Source: Zanthoxylum bungeanum
Lineage: Eukaryota > Streptophyta > Magnoliopsida > Sapindales > Rutaceae
Assembly: GCA_019454045.1 (NCBI GenBank)
Contig: SKCR01025346.1
Location: 211,267 to 275,266, forward strand
DNA length: 64,000 nt
Reading direction: 5' to 3'
The position numbers and the translations under genes are program-made. The notes beneath the pieces were generated by a model. It was given only the letters and a program-made list of their open reading frames with translations. It was not told where the DNA came from and made no database searches. This document shows positions 10,598-21,348 of the stretch, in pieces (the stretch's first letter is position 1; the number at the start of each line of letters is the position of its first letter).

Positions 10598-12048
10598 CCG
10601 AATAGTTTCAAGCCATCCCAGTTGCACCCAAGCGCTTTAGAGGCTACCCTATAAGTCTCGTATCAACCTGTATGTATAAAATTATATCATGGCATACGTA
10701 CTATATGCCTCAGAATTATAACCTTTATTTGAATATGAAAAATTCAATTTGTTTTTGATCTATATATTCTTAGTGTATTTTCTAATCGAAATTATCGATG
10801 GTAGATCATCGCATGAACCACAAGTTCTTCAGCGAAGCAATGAAAGGCTAACAGAACTTCAACTCAGTGAGTGGACACTCTTCTTTTAAATTGACTCTTA
10901 TTCTATTATTTTATTTTAGACTTTTTTTTACGCAGTAGGGCGTTAGATGATTTCCAGTACAATTATTTCATGCACAGTTATGTTTGTGATAAGTAATGCT
11001 TTTCAGAAAACGTTTTATACAGTCTTGAGATTCAGAACATGAGTTTTATATTTTTCGGGACATGAGGGAAAAACCCACCCCAGTATGTAACTTGATACAG
11101 TTTGGTATTGACGGACAGAGAACATGTGCACATGTAGAGGACTGGGGGGACGACCATACGTAACGCCCCGCAGATCCTAGTTCAAGGCTAGGAGGATGGC
11201 GATATGTAACGCCCTTAGACCATAGTTTCAGAGCTTGGAGGGTAGCATAGATTCACACCCCTAGTTCTAATTTTGTGGCTTGGGGTACAACGATACGTAA
11301 TGCCCCAAGATCACCAGTATCAGGGACAAGAGTGGCATGATTTGGGGGACGGTGATACGTAACGCCCCAAAGTCATGGTTTTGCATTCCTGGCTCCAGAT
11401 AGACGTATAGGGGACGACGATACGTAACGCCCCTATGTGTCAAGTTTTTCAGATACAGATCAGATTTCGGATTCCAGATTTTCAGCATACAGTTTTCAGA
11501 AACAGATTTTAGAAATAGTTTTCAGAAACCAGAGCTTCAAAAACAGTTTTCAGAAAAATGAGTTTTCATATAAAGATTTCTTCTGGCACTTTGGTTTTAA
11601 AATCAAATGTTTTGATATTAGTATTTCAGTTTTTCATCCATTCACTTAGATCGTACAATGATCTAACCCCCCCAATCCCAGTTTCCTTGTCTTGGAGGTT
11701 TCTCGGAGGACGAGCCCGAGAGGACGAATACTGTTACAGTCACTTTGGTATGGAGTCCACCAGTCCAAGTCAGAGAGAGAGCGAGAGAGTCCAGTCAGTT
11801 CAAGTAAAAGATATGTATTAGTCATTGTTTGTGATAGTCGTTGTAAAGTAAATGTAATTAAATACTCAGTCATTAATGTTGAGTTTGAGAGATGTGTTAT
11901 GAAACTCGGATTTTGGTCCCACACTTAAGATATTTAAATAAGAGAAAAGAGAGTATTAATATATGTTTATGGTGAGAGAGTCAGAGGCTTATGGGGATAG
12001 TACGGCCTATTCACTGCGGTAGCATCTCCCAGATTTTGGGATGTTACA
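10598..12048 (+). repeat. LTR-like segment with about 60-bp repeats
   Basis: This non-coding stretch contains five units with the phrase GATACGTAACGCCCC (or close variants) at about 11153, 11210, 11290, 11353 and 11420. It ends GGGATGTTACA at 12048. That end is typical of plant Ty3-gypsy LTRs in plus orientation, where a PBS would follow. Here the following bases belong instead to an opposite-strand RT pseudogene, so the segment is truncated or solo. The left end is unclear; it abuts LTR copy C at 10597. No reliable open frame is present. Confidence 0.45.
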
Positions 12049-12051
12049 TCA

Positions 12052-13010
12052 AAAGCATGGTGGCATTCTTTGGTGAAGTGGAACATCACGTCTTTCTCCA
12101 GCAGATTGCATAATGGTTTAGCAATCTCGGAGAAGTCTTTGATAAATCTCCTGTAAAATCCTGCATGCCCGAGAAAACTTCGAATCCCTTTGACGGATGA
12201 TGGTGGAGGTAAATTTTCTATTGTCTCGATCTTTGCTTTGTATACCTCAATTCATTTCTGTGAGATTCGATGTCCCAGGGCAATGCCTTCCTGCACCATG
12301 AAGTGACATTTCTCCCAGTTTAGTACCATATTGGTATATTCACATCTTTGTAACATTTTTTCCAGATTTTGCAAGCAGTGGTCGAACGAGTCTCCAAATA
12401 CTGAGAAGTATTCCATAAAGACTTCCATCCTTTGTTCTATCATGTCTGAAAAGATGGCCATCATGCAACGTTGAAATGTGGCAGGAGCATTACAGAGTCC
12501 AAATGGCATCATGCGGAAAGCAAAAGTACCATAAGGGCATGTGAAAGTTGTTTTCTCTTGATCTTCTAGGGCGATGGCAATCTGATTGTATCCTGAGTAT
12601 CCATCCAGAAAACTGTAGAATTCATGTCCCGCCAATCTGTCTAGCATCTGGTCAATGAATGGTGGCGGGAAATGATCCTTTTGTGTTGCTTTGTTCAGTT
12701 TCCTGTAGTCCATACACACTCTTCATCCAGTCACTGTCCTTGTTGGAATCAGCTCATTATTTTCATTAGTGACTACAGTCATTCCTCATTTCTTAGGTAC
12801 ACATTGAATATGACTCACCCAATAGCAGTCAGAGATGAGGTAGATGATGTCGGCATCCAACCATTTGATGATTTATTTCATTACTACTTATTTCATGATT
12901 GGATTCAGTCTCCGTTGATGCTCAACTATGGCTTTGTATTCATCGTTCATCAGGATTTTGTGCATGCAAAATGATGGACTAATGCCTCAAATAGCTGCTA
13001 TAGTCCATCC
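12052..13010 (-). pseudogene. pol: Athila-type reverse transcriptase, degraded
   Basis: The minus strand encodes the finger-palm region of a Ty3-gypsy RT of the Athila lineage: a segment leading into VCMDYRKLNKATQ, then FLDGYSGYNQIAI, TFAFRMMPFGLCNAPATFQ and, past a stop near 12252, the LPPP...GFYRRFIKDFS segment down to about 12052. The best frame is 12719-12252 (155 codons). Upstream parts to about 13010 are readable but carry several stops. The catalytic motif expected as [YF]xDD reads FMEY (12405-12416), so both aspartates are gone. RNase H and integrase are missing: the segment ends against the LTR-like end at 12048. Confidence 0.85.
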
Positions 13011-14114
13011 AATAGCTCTTTTGTGCTCGAGTAGCACTCTCAGCAACTTATCTTTCTGCACCCATGTTAGCGACGAAGAAATAATCACAGATAAATCAGA
13101 AGAGTTTTCTAAGTATGCATACCTGAGATGGTTCAGAAGCGGCTTTAGTTCCAGCTATGGTGGTTCTTCAATCGAGGGGTTGATTTGCTCCTTTTTCGGT
13201 AGTTCCAAGCTTTCCACATGTGGTGTCGATCTGAAGCGAGAGGCTCCATTAAGATAGTTGATACATTCCATAATCTCATCATCTAATTCTCTGGCAGTCA
13301 TGTTGGTGATGCATGCTTCAAGTTTGTCAGTGGAAAGTTGCATTACATATGTGTTCTAGATGATACTATCTATTACATCAAGTCTGAAACATTCCTCCTC
13401 ATTTTCATCATTTGGGAATTTCATGTTACTTCTTGGTCATGCACCCTCATGGTTAGTTCACATTTTTTGTATATCAATGATGGTTCGACCTGTAGCCAAG
13501 AATGGTCTCCCGAGGATGATGGGTACGTCTTTGTCTTCCTCAATGTCAGAGAAAATGAAATCTGCTGGGAAAATAAATTTGTCGACTTTGACTAGCACAT
13601 CTTCGACTACACCTCTCGGAAATGTGAGTGATCTATCAGCAAGTTGCAGAGTGACTGGGGTGGGCTTTGCTTCTCCAAGCTGTAGTTTCCTGTAAATAGA
13701 CAAGGGCATCAAGTTAATATTAGCACCTAAATCACACAACGCCTTAATGAAGTAATGTTCTCCTATGGAGAAAGGGATGGTGAAACTACCAGGATCTTTC
13801 AAATTTTGGGGAAGCTTCCTCTGAATGATGGTGGTGCATTCTTCTATCAATGCTACAGTCTCATAATCTCTCGATCTTTGCTTTCGTGACAGAATATATT
13901 TCATGAATTTGACATAACTGGGGCATATGCTCCAATGCTTCTGCAAATGGAATGTTGATAAGCAGCTTTTTGAAGATTTCCAGGAATCGAGCAAATTGTT
14001 TGTCCAGTTTGTGTTTCTGGAGATGCTGTGGAAAATGTGGAGGTGGAGTAAATCTTTCTCGATCATTTTCTTTTGCCTCTTTTTCCTCCATCTGTGGATC
14101 TGCTTCGTTGCTTT
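13011..14114 (-). pseudogene. gag-pro: Athila-type gag C-terminus, protease and linker, frameshifted
   Basis: Reading leftwards from 14114 there is a gag C-terminal segment (FTPPPHFPQHLQKHKLDKQF). A frame change follows, then a retropepsin-like domain with LCDLGANINLMPLSIYRKLQ (the D-L-G form of the active site) and IPIILGRPFLATGRTIID-type strands, ending near 13458. The protease-RT linker (ELDDEIMECINYL, then SIEEPP) is at 13343-13155, with further stops beyond. The frame changes twice. The right end is joined directly to an LTR at 14115 with no PBS, leader or gag N-terminus. Confidence 0.8.
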
Positions 14115-15878
14115 TGATCGGTGAAATCACACACGTAATGCAAGCGCACGTATCACTCAAGTAGTATAAAAATATTGATCCCACGATGACTTAATTTCTA
14201 CTGTTTTTATTAATTATTGATACCAAATGTTTACAGGTCTCTAATTGAGGTGAGAATGGAATGATTGTCGATTGGTTGGTTGAATGTGTATTTGCTAAAT
14301 AAATAAAATATAAAATAAAACAAAGGAAATTAATAATAAAGAAAATAAACATCTAGGGCTGTGATTCCACACAATATTATTCTAATGATGAATTGATTCT
14401 CTTATATATGTGTAATAAATTAGTTTCTTAACCTGGAACACGAAGATATGCAAAAGCCTCTTCTGATGGTCAGATGCAAACATCCATAGTAACCCAAGTA
14501 ACTATATTCCTATGTTAACCAAGTTACTCTGAATTCATTAACATTAAGTTCCAATTGTGGCTACCCACGTCCGACAGGTATATGTCTATCCTGAAAGAAA
14601 ATATCCCATAAAGTGAAATATACCATAAGACGAGATTGTGAGCTATTGAATCTAAGGTTGAAACATAAAATCCCTTCGTCAAGTTCATTTTAAGTTACCA
14701 CATCAATCTTATTGGTGATCAGTCAACAAGAAGCATTAAGCTTAAGGTTCAATAAATAAGCCTAAAGCATTATACATAATATAATTAAATCAATTGTTAA
14801 ACTTATAAATATTGTGCTTCATCACTTCCCTAGATTAAAAATAAAATATTGGGGTTATGGGATCCACCTTTACTATTTCAAATCTAGAAATATCCCTTAT
14901 TATAATATATAAATTTGCATTATATTACCAACCGACCATATAAGCGATATCTTGATTAAGTAATGTGATAATTAATTCCAATCGACCATGAAGGCGGCAT
15001 CCAATTAAGTCAAGTTAAAATTAATTTAATTAAGTCCAACTGACCATAAAGGCGATATCCAATTAAGTCAAGTTTTAAGATAATTTATATATTATAATTT
15101 AAGGGAGATTAATCTAAATTATCATAATAAAAGTTTCAGCATTCCCTCAGCGGAAATTTAACTACAAAACATAAAAGAAAGATAAACTAATTAAACTATT
15201 ATTACTACTAGAAATAAAAATACATAATTAAAAGTACAAAAATTAAACACACAAGATACAGTCCTTAGATCCTTATTAAGAACCTTAAGGAAAGTATTAT
15301 TACTACTATTAAAAATAAAAATATATATTAATATAAATATATACAAACAAGATATAATCCTCAGTTCCTTATTAAAAAAGCTAAGGAAAGTATGAATTTG
15401 GAAAATGAAATCAGCTTCAATTTATAGGCAAAATTCGACCTTGCGTATCGCGACGCAGAAGGCTTGCGCGTCGCGATGCGCATTGATGCTTGACACGTGT
15501 ACGCGACTCGCTGCGATGGTGACACATGTACGCGTTTCGTCGGTGCGTCGTGATGCAGAAATTATACGCTTCACGACACGTGAACAATAATGACATAGGG
15601 ATGACGTCAGCGATGATGCGTATCGACAGGCTGTATAATTGAGGCACGTCGCGATGCAGAGAAGTGCGCGCGTCGCGACGCGTGAACAATGAATTTTCAT
15701 TTTTGCCCTTTTTGTCTGTTTTTCATTGTTTTAGCCCCAAGTTGATTCCATTGAGTCCCAAAACTTTATTTATCTGCAAAACAAACAAAAACACATCAAA
15801 ACGTTCATAAAACCCGAGAAACTAAACAAAATATTAGGTCAAGTGAGTGGTAAATAGTGATATATTTTCCGCTCATCA
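14115..15878 (-). repeat. Athila-family LTR (L1)
   Basis: On the plus strand it starts TGATCGGTGAAATCAC and ends TTCCGCTCATCA. It shares the blocks ACAAGCGCACGTATC-like, CAAGTAGTATAAA, CCTGGAACAC and the three-fold ACCGACCATA...GGCGGTATCC units (about 14930-15060) with the LTRs at 16930, 28456 and 30632. The minus-strand TATA box CCTATAAA lies at about 15421-15428. A purine tract (TTTGGGGGTG on the minus strand, just right of 15878) marks it as a 3' LTR of DNA to its right. Its left edge nevertheless abuts gag-protease DNA directly. Between about 15430 and 15700 it differs completely from the other three LTRs, so it is from another subfamily. Confidence 0.8.
15430..15700. repeat. CpG-rich block inside LTR L1
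   Basis: Short repeats of the type GCGTCGCGACGC or TATCGCGACGC recur here, for example near 15440, 15463, 15545, 15645 and 15668. They are separated by ACACGTG-type sequence, within otherwise AT-rich DNA. The three other Athila LTRs have CCACCAAATCC-type repeats at this place. Short open frames on both strands here are compositional. Confidence 0.75.
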
Positions 15879-16310
15879 CACCCCCAAACCTAACATTTTG
15901 CTAGTCCTCGAGCAAAACAAACAAAATGAAATGAAATAAATAATTAAAACTAAATTAAACTAAGCCACTTTCGTAGGGATCACGATTGCATTTAGCGTAT
16001 GCAACAAGCTTTTAAACCCTTAGGTGTCCCTAGTGGACAAGTTGTAGTCTCGTAAGGGCTTACAGCGACGATACCCACAAACGTCAATTACATGCACATG
16101 CAATCACACACAAAAACAAAAGAAAGAAATAAAAGAAAAGAAAATAATAGCTATATATACAATTTCCTCAGATAATGTCTAGCAACAAAGTTAAAGGAAC
16201 CTTCAAAATGCATACTACAACTAAAATCATTTCCTTACAAAGTATCTAAATCAGACTCTAAGTGTGTGTGTGAATAATTCTGCAAATAACTTCAATTCTA
16301 AGTTATTAAC
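15879..16310 (-). other. Purine tract and 3' non-coding end of an Athila-type element
   Basis: The minus strand reads GTTTGGGGGTG directly before the L1 LTR start TGATGAGCGG, the standard purine tract position. The next several hundred bases (GCTCGAGGACTAGC, then CCACTAGGGACACC) are homologous to 19087-19300 beside LTR L2. No gene is present. Confidence 0.75.
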
Positions 16311-16929
16311 TAGGTGAGTTTGTATCAATTCTCAATTTTGTTGTTCTGGTTGGGGGAAAGTATTTTGCAAGGAATTTGGTGGCAAGAGTGTTCCAAGTTG
16401 TGATGGAACCTGCTAGTTGTGAATGGAGCCAAGCCTTAGCTATGTCTTTCAAAGAATATGGGAACATACACAGACACGTTGCTTCTTCTGCCGCTCGGTT
16501 GTAATTGAATGTGCCACAAACTTCCAAGAAATTGCTAATGTGGGCATTAGGATCTTCAGTTGCACTTCCCCCAAACTGGACTGATTGTTGTATCATTTGA
16601 ATACATGTTTTGATGTCACACATATCTGCTGGTAAGGGTGGAAGTACAATGCATGATATGAAGCCGTCAACCACCGGAATTGTTCTATCTCGAATAGGAA
16701 TTGGTGGTGCAACTTCCAAAGGTTCAGGTTCTTGATTGTTCATGTTGATCAGTGCTTCTTGATCTTCTCGTCTTTCCTTTCTCAACTGTTTAATAGTTCT
16801 TTCAATTTATGGGTCAAGCAAACTGATTTCAAAGCTTCTACTTCTTTTCATGTAGTGTCTGGGAACCTGAAACACAAGAAAATAAAAATAATAAGTAAGA
16901 ACAAATTAAACACAAGTAAAGTATCTAAC
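16306..16929 (-). pseudogene. gag: Athila gag N-terminal fragment
   Basis: It is homologous to the gag at 27689-28324. The recognisable start (MKRSRSFE-like) is followed by a stop near 16808. The frame is then open from 16785 to 16306, with capsid features such as FGGSATEDPNAHISNFLEVC, FPYSLKDIAKAWL and TWNTLATKFLAKYFP. At about 16310-16325 the gag frame breaks and runs straight into 3' non-coding sequence, so all of PR, RT and IN is deleted. The leader of this gag continues at 30580, because the element 16930-30574 has inserted at CTAAC (16925-16929). Confidence 0.8.
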
Positions 16930-19086
16930 TGACCGGTGCGTAATCACACGCGTATAAAGCAAGCGCACGTATCGTTCAAGTAGTATAAAAAGTATCGACC
17001 CCACGAGGACTTAATACCTAATATATTAATTTTATGAGGTCAAATGATTACTAGTATCTAACAGGTTGATTGATTGATTTGAAATGGTGATGATTTTGAA
17101 TTTATAAATAAGTAAACAAAATTGCGTGAAATTAGGTTTAAGAAAATTCAATATTAGGAAACTATATAGGGTTGTGAATCTTCCAATATCATTTTAAAGA
17201 TGAAGTGGTTATTTCATTTTTGTGTAATATATCGATTTACTAACCTGGAACACTAAATTATGCGAAAGCCTCTGTCGAAGGTCAGACGCAAATACCCAGT
17301 ATAACCCAATTGAACCATATGTCTATGTCAACCAAATTACCTGGATTCATTAAGTTTAAGTTCCAATTATGGCTACCCCCGCCCGACAGGTATATGTCTA
17401 TCCTGTAAGGAAATCTATTAAAGGGTTATCTATCCTCAAGGAAGATCGTGGGCTATAAAGTCTAAGGCTGAAACCTAAAATTCATTTGTCAAGTTTATTT
17501 TAGATTTACCAGATCAATCTTATTAGTAGCCAATTAACAAGACGCATTAAGCTTAAGACTTAATAAGTACACCTTTAAATTACCCAAACTATAAAAATAA
17601 CCCCTTATAAACCGGTGATATTAGAATTCATCACAACCCCAGATAACTAACTTGGTTACGACACATAGCTAGGGCTAGTAAAAACTTAAATAAAATAAAA
17701 GACATAAAGTAAATGCTGAAAGTAAATTGCTGAAAAGTAAATGAGGGAAAGTAAATGCTGAAATTAAATACTGAAAATTAAATGCTGAAAAGTAAATGCT
17801 GAAAGTAAATTACTGAAAAGTAAATGCTGAAAGTAAATTGTTGAAAGTAAATTGCTGAAAAGTAAATGCTGAAAGTAAATTGCTGAAAAATAAATAAAGT
17901 AAAAGTACAATAAAAGAAAATGCTGAGGTAAAATGATCCACTTTTATTATTTTTATTTTAGATATCTCCATTAATATAATATATTAACTTTGCATGATAA
18001 TTACCAACCAGCCATATAGGCGGTATCCAGATTAAGTCAAATTAATAATTAATTACCAACCGACCAATCAGGCGGTATCCAGTTTAGTCATGTTAAAACC
18101 AATTTAAATAATTACCAACCGACCAATATGGCGGTATCCTCGTTAAGTCAGGTTTTAACTAGTTTATATATTATAATTAATGGAGATTAATCTAAATATT
18201 AGTAATAAAAGTTTTACCTTTTACCCCAGCAAAGGGGAGTTACCGCCTCATTACTGAAAAGTAAAAACTGAAAATTAAAGAAAGAAAAGTATTGTGCGTA
18301 AAAGTAAATTGCGGAAAGTAAAAACTGAAATGTAAAGAAAAGAAAGTGCGAAAGCGGAAATTAATTACTGAAAGCTGTAAATAAACAAACAAGATACAAT
18401 CTTCTTAGTATTCTTAAGGAATTCCTTAGAAGAAAGTATGAATTTACAAATGAAATGGCTTGGTATTTATAGGCAAAATTTTGCCTCCATCAAATCATCC
18501 ACCAAATCCATTATTAATTGCTCCACTAATTACTCAACTAATTGCTCCACCAAATCCATTATTAATTGCTCCACTAATTGCTTATCATGTTTGGTGGTGA
18601 TTTGATAATTTTTATTATTTATTTATTAATTTATTTTTTGCTTTGAAAATGATTTTAATAATTACACACAACACACTTTTGGATGGTTCATCAATTTCGG
18701 GCATGAAATCTTCCGAATTCGAAATTATTTTGTCTCTCAAAGTTGTCTATCTTTGAGTCTTCTTTAATCTGAAACCATGAATCAGCTCAATCCGATATCT
18801 GAGTAAAAAGTTATGCCCAAAATACGACAGATGCGCAAAATTAGAATTTCCAAAACTGCACTTCGTTAAAACGCCCTTTCAAGTTTCCAATCTCCAAAAT
18901 TAATATGTCAAGTCCAATTTTTACCCTTATTTGACCCACATTTCGTCCTAAATGATTTCATTGTTTCCCAATATTATTTTATCTGCAAAATAAACTAAAA
19001 CACATCAAAACGTTCATCAAACCTGAGAAACTAAACAAAATATTAAGTAAAATTGGCGGTAAATATTGATATATTTTCGCTCATCA
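16930..19086 (-). repeat. 3' LTR (L2) of the LOG-carrying element
   Basis: It starts TGACCGGTGCG and ends TTCGCTCATCA on the plus strand. It contains a minisatellite of 14-16-bp units (AGTAAATTGCTGAAA-like, about 17705-17900), three ACCAACCGACCA...GGCGGTATCC units (about 18003-18140), CCACCAAATCC repeats (about 18495-18590) and a minus-strand TATA box, CCTATAAATACC, at 18462-18473. Confidence 0.9.
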
Positions 19087-20417
19087 CACCCCCAACCTAA
19101 TATTTTGCTAGTCCTCGAGCAAAACAACAAAATAAAATACAAGAAACAATTAAAATTAAACTAAGCCACTTTCGTAGGGATCACGGTTGCATTTAGCGTA
19201 TGCAACAAGCCTTTAAACCCCTAGGTGTCCCTAGTGGACGAGTTGAAGTCTCGTGAGGGCTTACAACAACGATATCCACAAACGTTTTACAAAAGTAAAA
19301 AGATAGTAAAACTAATGAACACAAAAGCAAAAAGACAAGAGAAAAGAGAATAAAGAAGTTAGTGACTAATCAGGTGAAACTTCTACTTCAAGTTACTAGT
19401 TGTTTTCTTTCTTTCTAAATTACTGAATAAGTAAATTCTCCAATTATATTTACCATTCTCCATATGCACAGCCGATAAAATATTAATCAACTCATTTTTG
19501 CCCACAACAGTCACAAGTGCAGTTGATAAGAGAGTAATATTTTTGTCCTAAAGTTTTATCAGAATTCACACCTTTTTGCAGCAATGGAATATTTTTTCTG
19601 ATTTTTCTCTTTGATTTTTGATTTTTTTTTTAGTTACATACAATATCTTCCATCTATGTAGCGAGTGTTGGGTCGGTGGCTCCCAAACCAGTTGGCTTAG
19701 GGCACCAGGTGTTAAGACACCCATACAGACTTAATTACTCAGACTTCAGATATATATATATATATATATTTGCAACATCCTTGATCCATATAGCGAGCTT
19801 TGGGCCAGTGACTCCCAAACCAGTTGGCTTTAGGGCACTAGGTGTTAAAACACCCCTACAGACTTAATAACTCGGATCTCAGACGGTTTGTTGTTTTTTT
19901 TACTCCATCACTTTTTGAGATGTTTCCTCCAATTAAACTAGAGCACTGAATATTACAAACTTTTCAATTATAGCTCATGCCCGTATATTACCATGCATGT
20001 TGATAATTCCTGCCAACTGAGCATATGAAGATCCATTTTAGTCAATTTTATGGAGAATTTACAAATTAAATAATTCAAAAGGAAATAAACAAAATTTAAC
20101 TTGTTCCGAAAATAGGTTTGAAATACGTCTCAGGAGTGGAAACTCCTTACTCAGCTATCTCTTACCAATTTCACCTTTTAGTCAAAATAAAAACACAAAA
20201 ATGCAAAATATTTTTGTAATTTTTGAAAAAAATTCAATATTTTTGTATTTTTCAAAAAAAAATTGGACTAAAAATAAAAATAACACACAACTAAAAACAA
20301 GATACTGATCAACTAATTCTCCCCCAAACCTAAATGAGACATTGTCCCCAATGTCTTAAACAGTAGAAAAAGAGCTTGGAAGATAATACCTGGTTAGCTG
20401 AAATTCTACACAAAAAG
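19087..20417 (-). other. Purine tract and 3' non-coding region of the LOG-carrying element
   Basis: The first bases give the minus-strand purine tract TTGGGGGTG before the LTR start. The rest holds no gene. It includes a pair of diverged direct repeats of about 130 bp (about 19655-19750 and 19785-19880, both with CTCCCAAACCAGTTGGCTT) separated by a (TA)n run at 19750-19770, and A/T-rich runs near 20210-20290. Confidence 0.75.
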
Positions 20418-21071
20418 TTAAATGTTAAGATCCAGATTAATCCGACACCTCTTACCACGATCGTCCTCGGACCAATTTATCTTTGAAAGGATATGGTCAA
20501 TTTGTGGTTCATAGGCTAAGATTTTTTCAATTAGATCCGGAGAAGTTCTGGCAGTGAAGAAGAGTTCTTTTGAAGGTTTTGACACGAATCCATTTCTCCG
20601 GGCATCATCAAGAAACACACAAAGAAAATAATAAAATCCTTCAACGTTGTACCGTTCAAGCGATTTCTGGTGTATGTTCAAGTTTGCCCAAGATAATAGT
20701 GTAAAAATTTCCTCCAATGTACCCAAGCCACCTGGCAAAGCAATAAAAGAATCAGCACTTTTAATCATTTCTACAAGTCGTTCAGACATACCTGGCACGA
20801 TTAGTTCCTCTCCGTTTGATGGTCCAATAAGATTTTCCTCTGCCAATGGTTTTAGGATGATTCCCAATACGTGACTGCCTCCTTCCTGTACAGCCTTTGA
20901 AACGATCCTCATTAGTCCAAGATTGCCTCCGCCATATACTAAGTGCATATTCCTTGCAGCTAAGACTCGACCCAATTCCTGTGCTGCTTCTACGTATTGT
21001 GGCTTAACACCAACACTAGTACCGCAAAACACACAGATGTTTTCAACTCGTCTTCTTGAAGTGGCTTCCAT
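20418..21071 (-). CDS. LOG: LOG-family cytokinin riboside 5'-monophosphate phosphoribohydrolase (copy 1, intact)
   Basis: This 217-codon frame starts at the ATG ending at 21071. LOG enzymes cleave the ribose phosphate from cytokinin nucleotides to release the active base. The family features are ICVFCGTS (residues 12-19), VYGGGNLGLM (45-54), the M-x-x-R segment (M95 to R98) and the hallmark PGGLGTLEE (113-121), followed by LSWANL. Length is normal for the family. Plant LOG genes usually have several introns, but this frame has none, which suggests capture from a spliced RNA. Odd points are Arg at residue 55, where I would expect Gly, Leu after R98, where Lys is usual, and a C-terminal LDLNI. 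It lies in sense orientation between the pol remnant and the purine tract of an Athila-type element. Expression and activity are unknown. Confidence 0.9.
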   Translation of the reverse strand: MEATSRRRVENICVFCGTSVGVKPQYVEAAQELGRVLAARNMHLVYGGGNLGLMRIVSKAVQEGGSHVLGIILKPLAEENLIGPSNGEELIVPGMSERLVEMIKSADSFIALPGGLGTLEEIFTLLSWANLNIHQKSLERYNVEGFYYFLCVFLDDARRNGFVSKPSKELFFTARTSPDLIEKILAYEPQIDHILSKINWSEDDRGKRCRINLDLNI

Positions 21072-21111
21072 GTTTTACTCTGGATGTCTTCAAAAGTGCA
21101 ATGATGAGTTG

Positions 21112-21134
21112 AATTTATAACACCTAAAAAAGGG
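21112..21134 (-). promoter_or_regulatory. Candidate splice acceptor and TATA-like site before LOG
   Basis: On the minus strand CCCTTTTTTAG ends about 52 bp before the LOG ATG, and TTATAAATT follows about 41 bp before it. The first resembles a 3' splice site that could give a spliced subgenomic RNA, and the second a weak TATA box. Neither is proven. The same bases occur before LOG copy 2 (around 24721-24743). Confidence 0.3.
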
Positions 21135-21348
21135 TGAGTAAAATAATAGCACTAGTACCTACCAAATGACAATTATTAGTTAACAGTAAAATAAATCGTG
21201 ATAGTCAAAAAGGTCTGGATCCTGTCGGAGAAAATAAAAGAAAACAACAAAACAAATTACAATTATTAGGAAAAGACAAAGAGATATAATATGTACAAGA
21301 AAAGTAGCGGCTTGATTGACGTCTATGCGTCAGGGACAAGCTTCCCAT

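Noticed and set aside
16900..16935. A deletion of the PBS next to LTR L2
   Set aside because: First suspected because the leader lacks a PBS here. The perfect CTAAC pair at 16925 and 30575 shows it is a nested insertion and the PBS lies at 30608-30625.
20418..21071. LOG as an ordinary host gene interrupted or flanked by repeats
   Set aside because: It lacks introns, lies in sense between pol remnant and purine tract of one element with matching LTRs and TSD, and is duplicated together with gag-pol parts.
20647..21120. Plus-strand frames opposite LOG, and similar ones opposite the protease-integrase and gag frames
   Set aside because: Antisense shadows with no recognisable domain.
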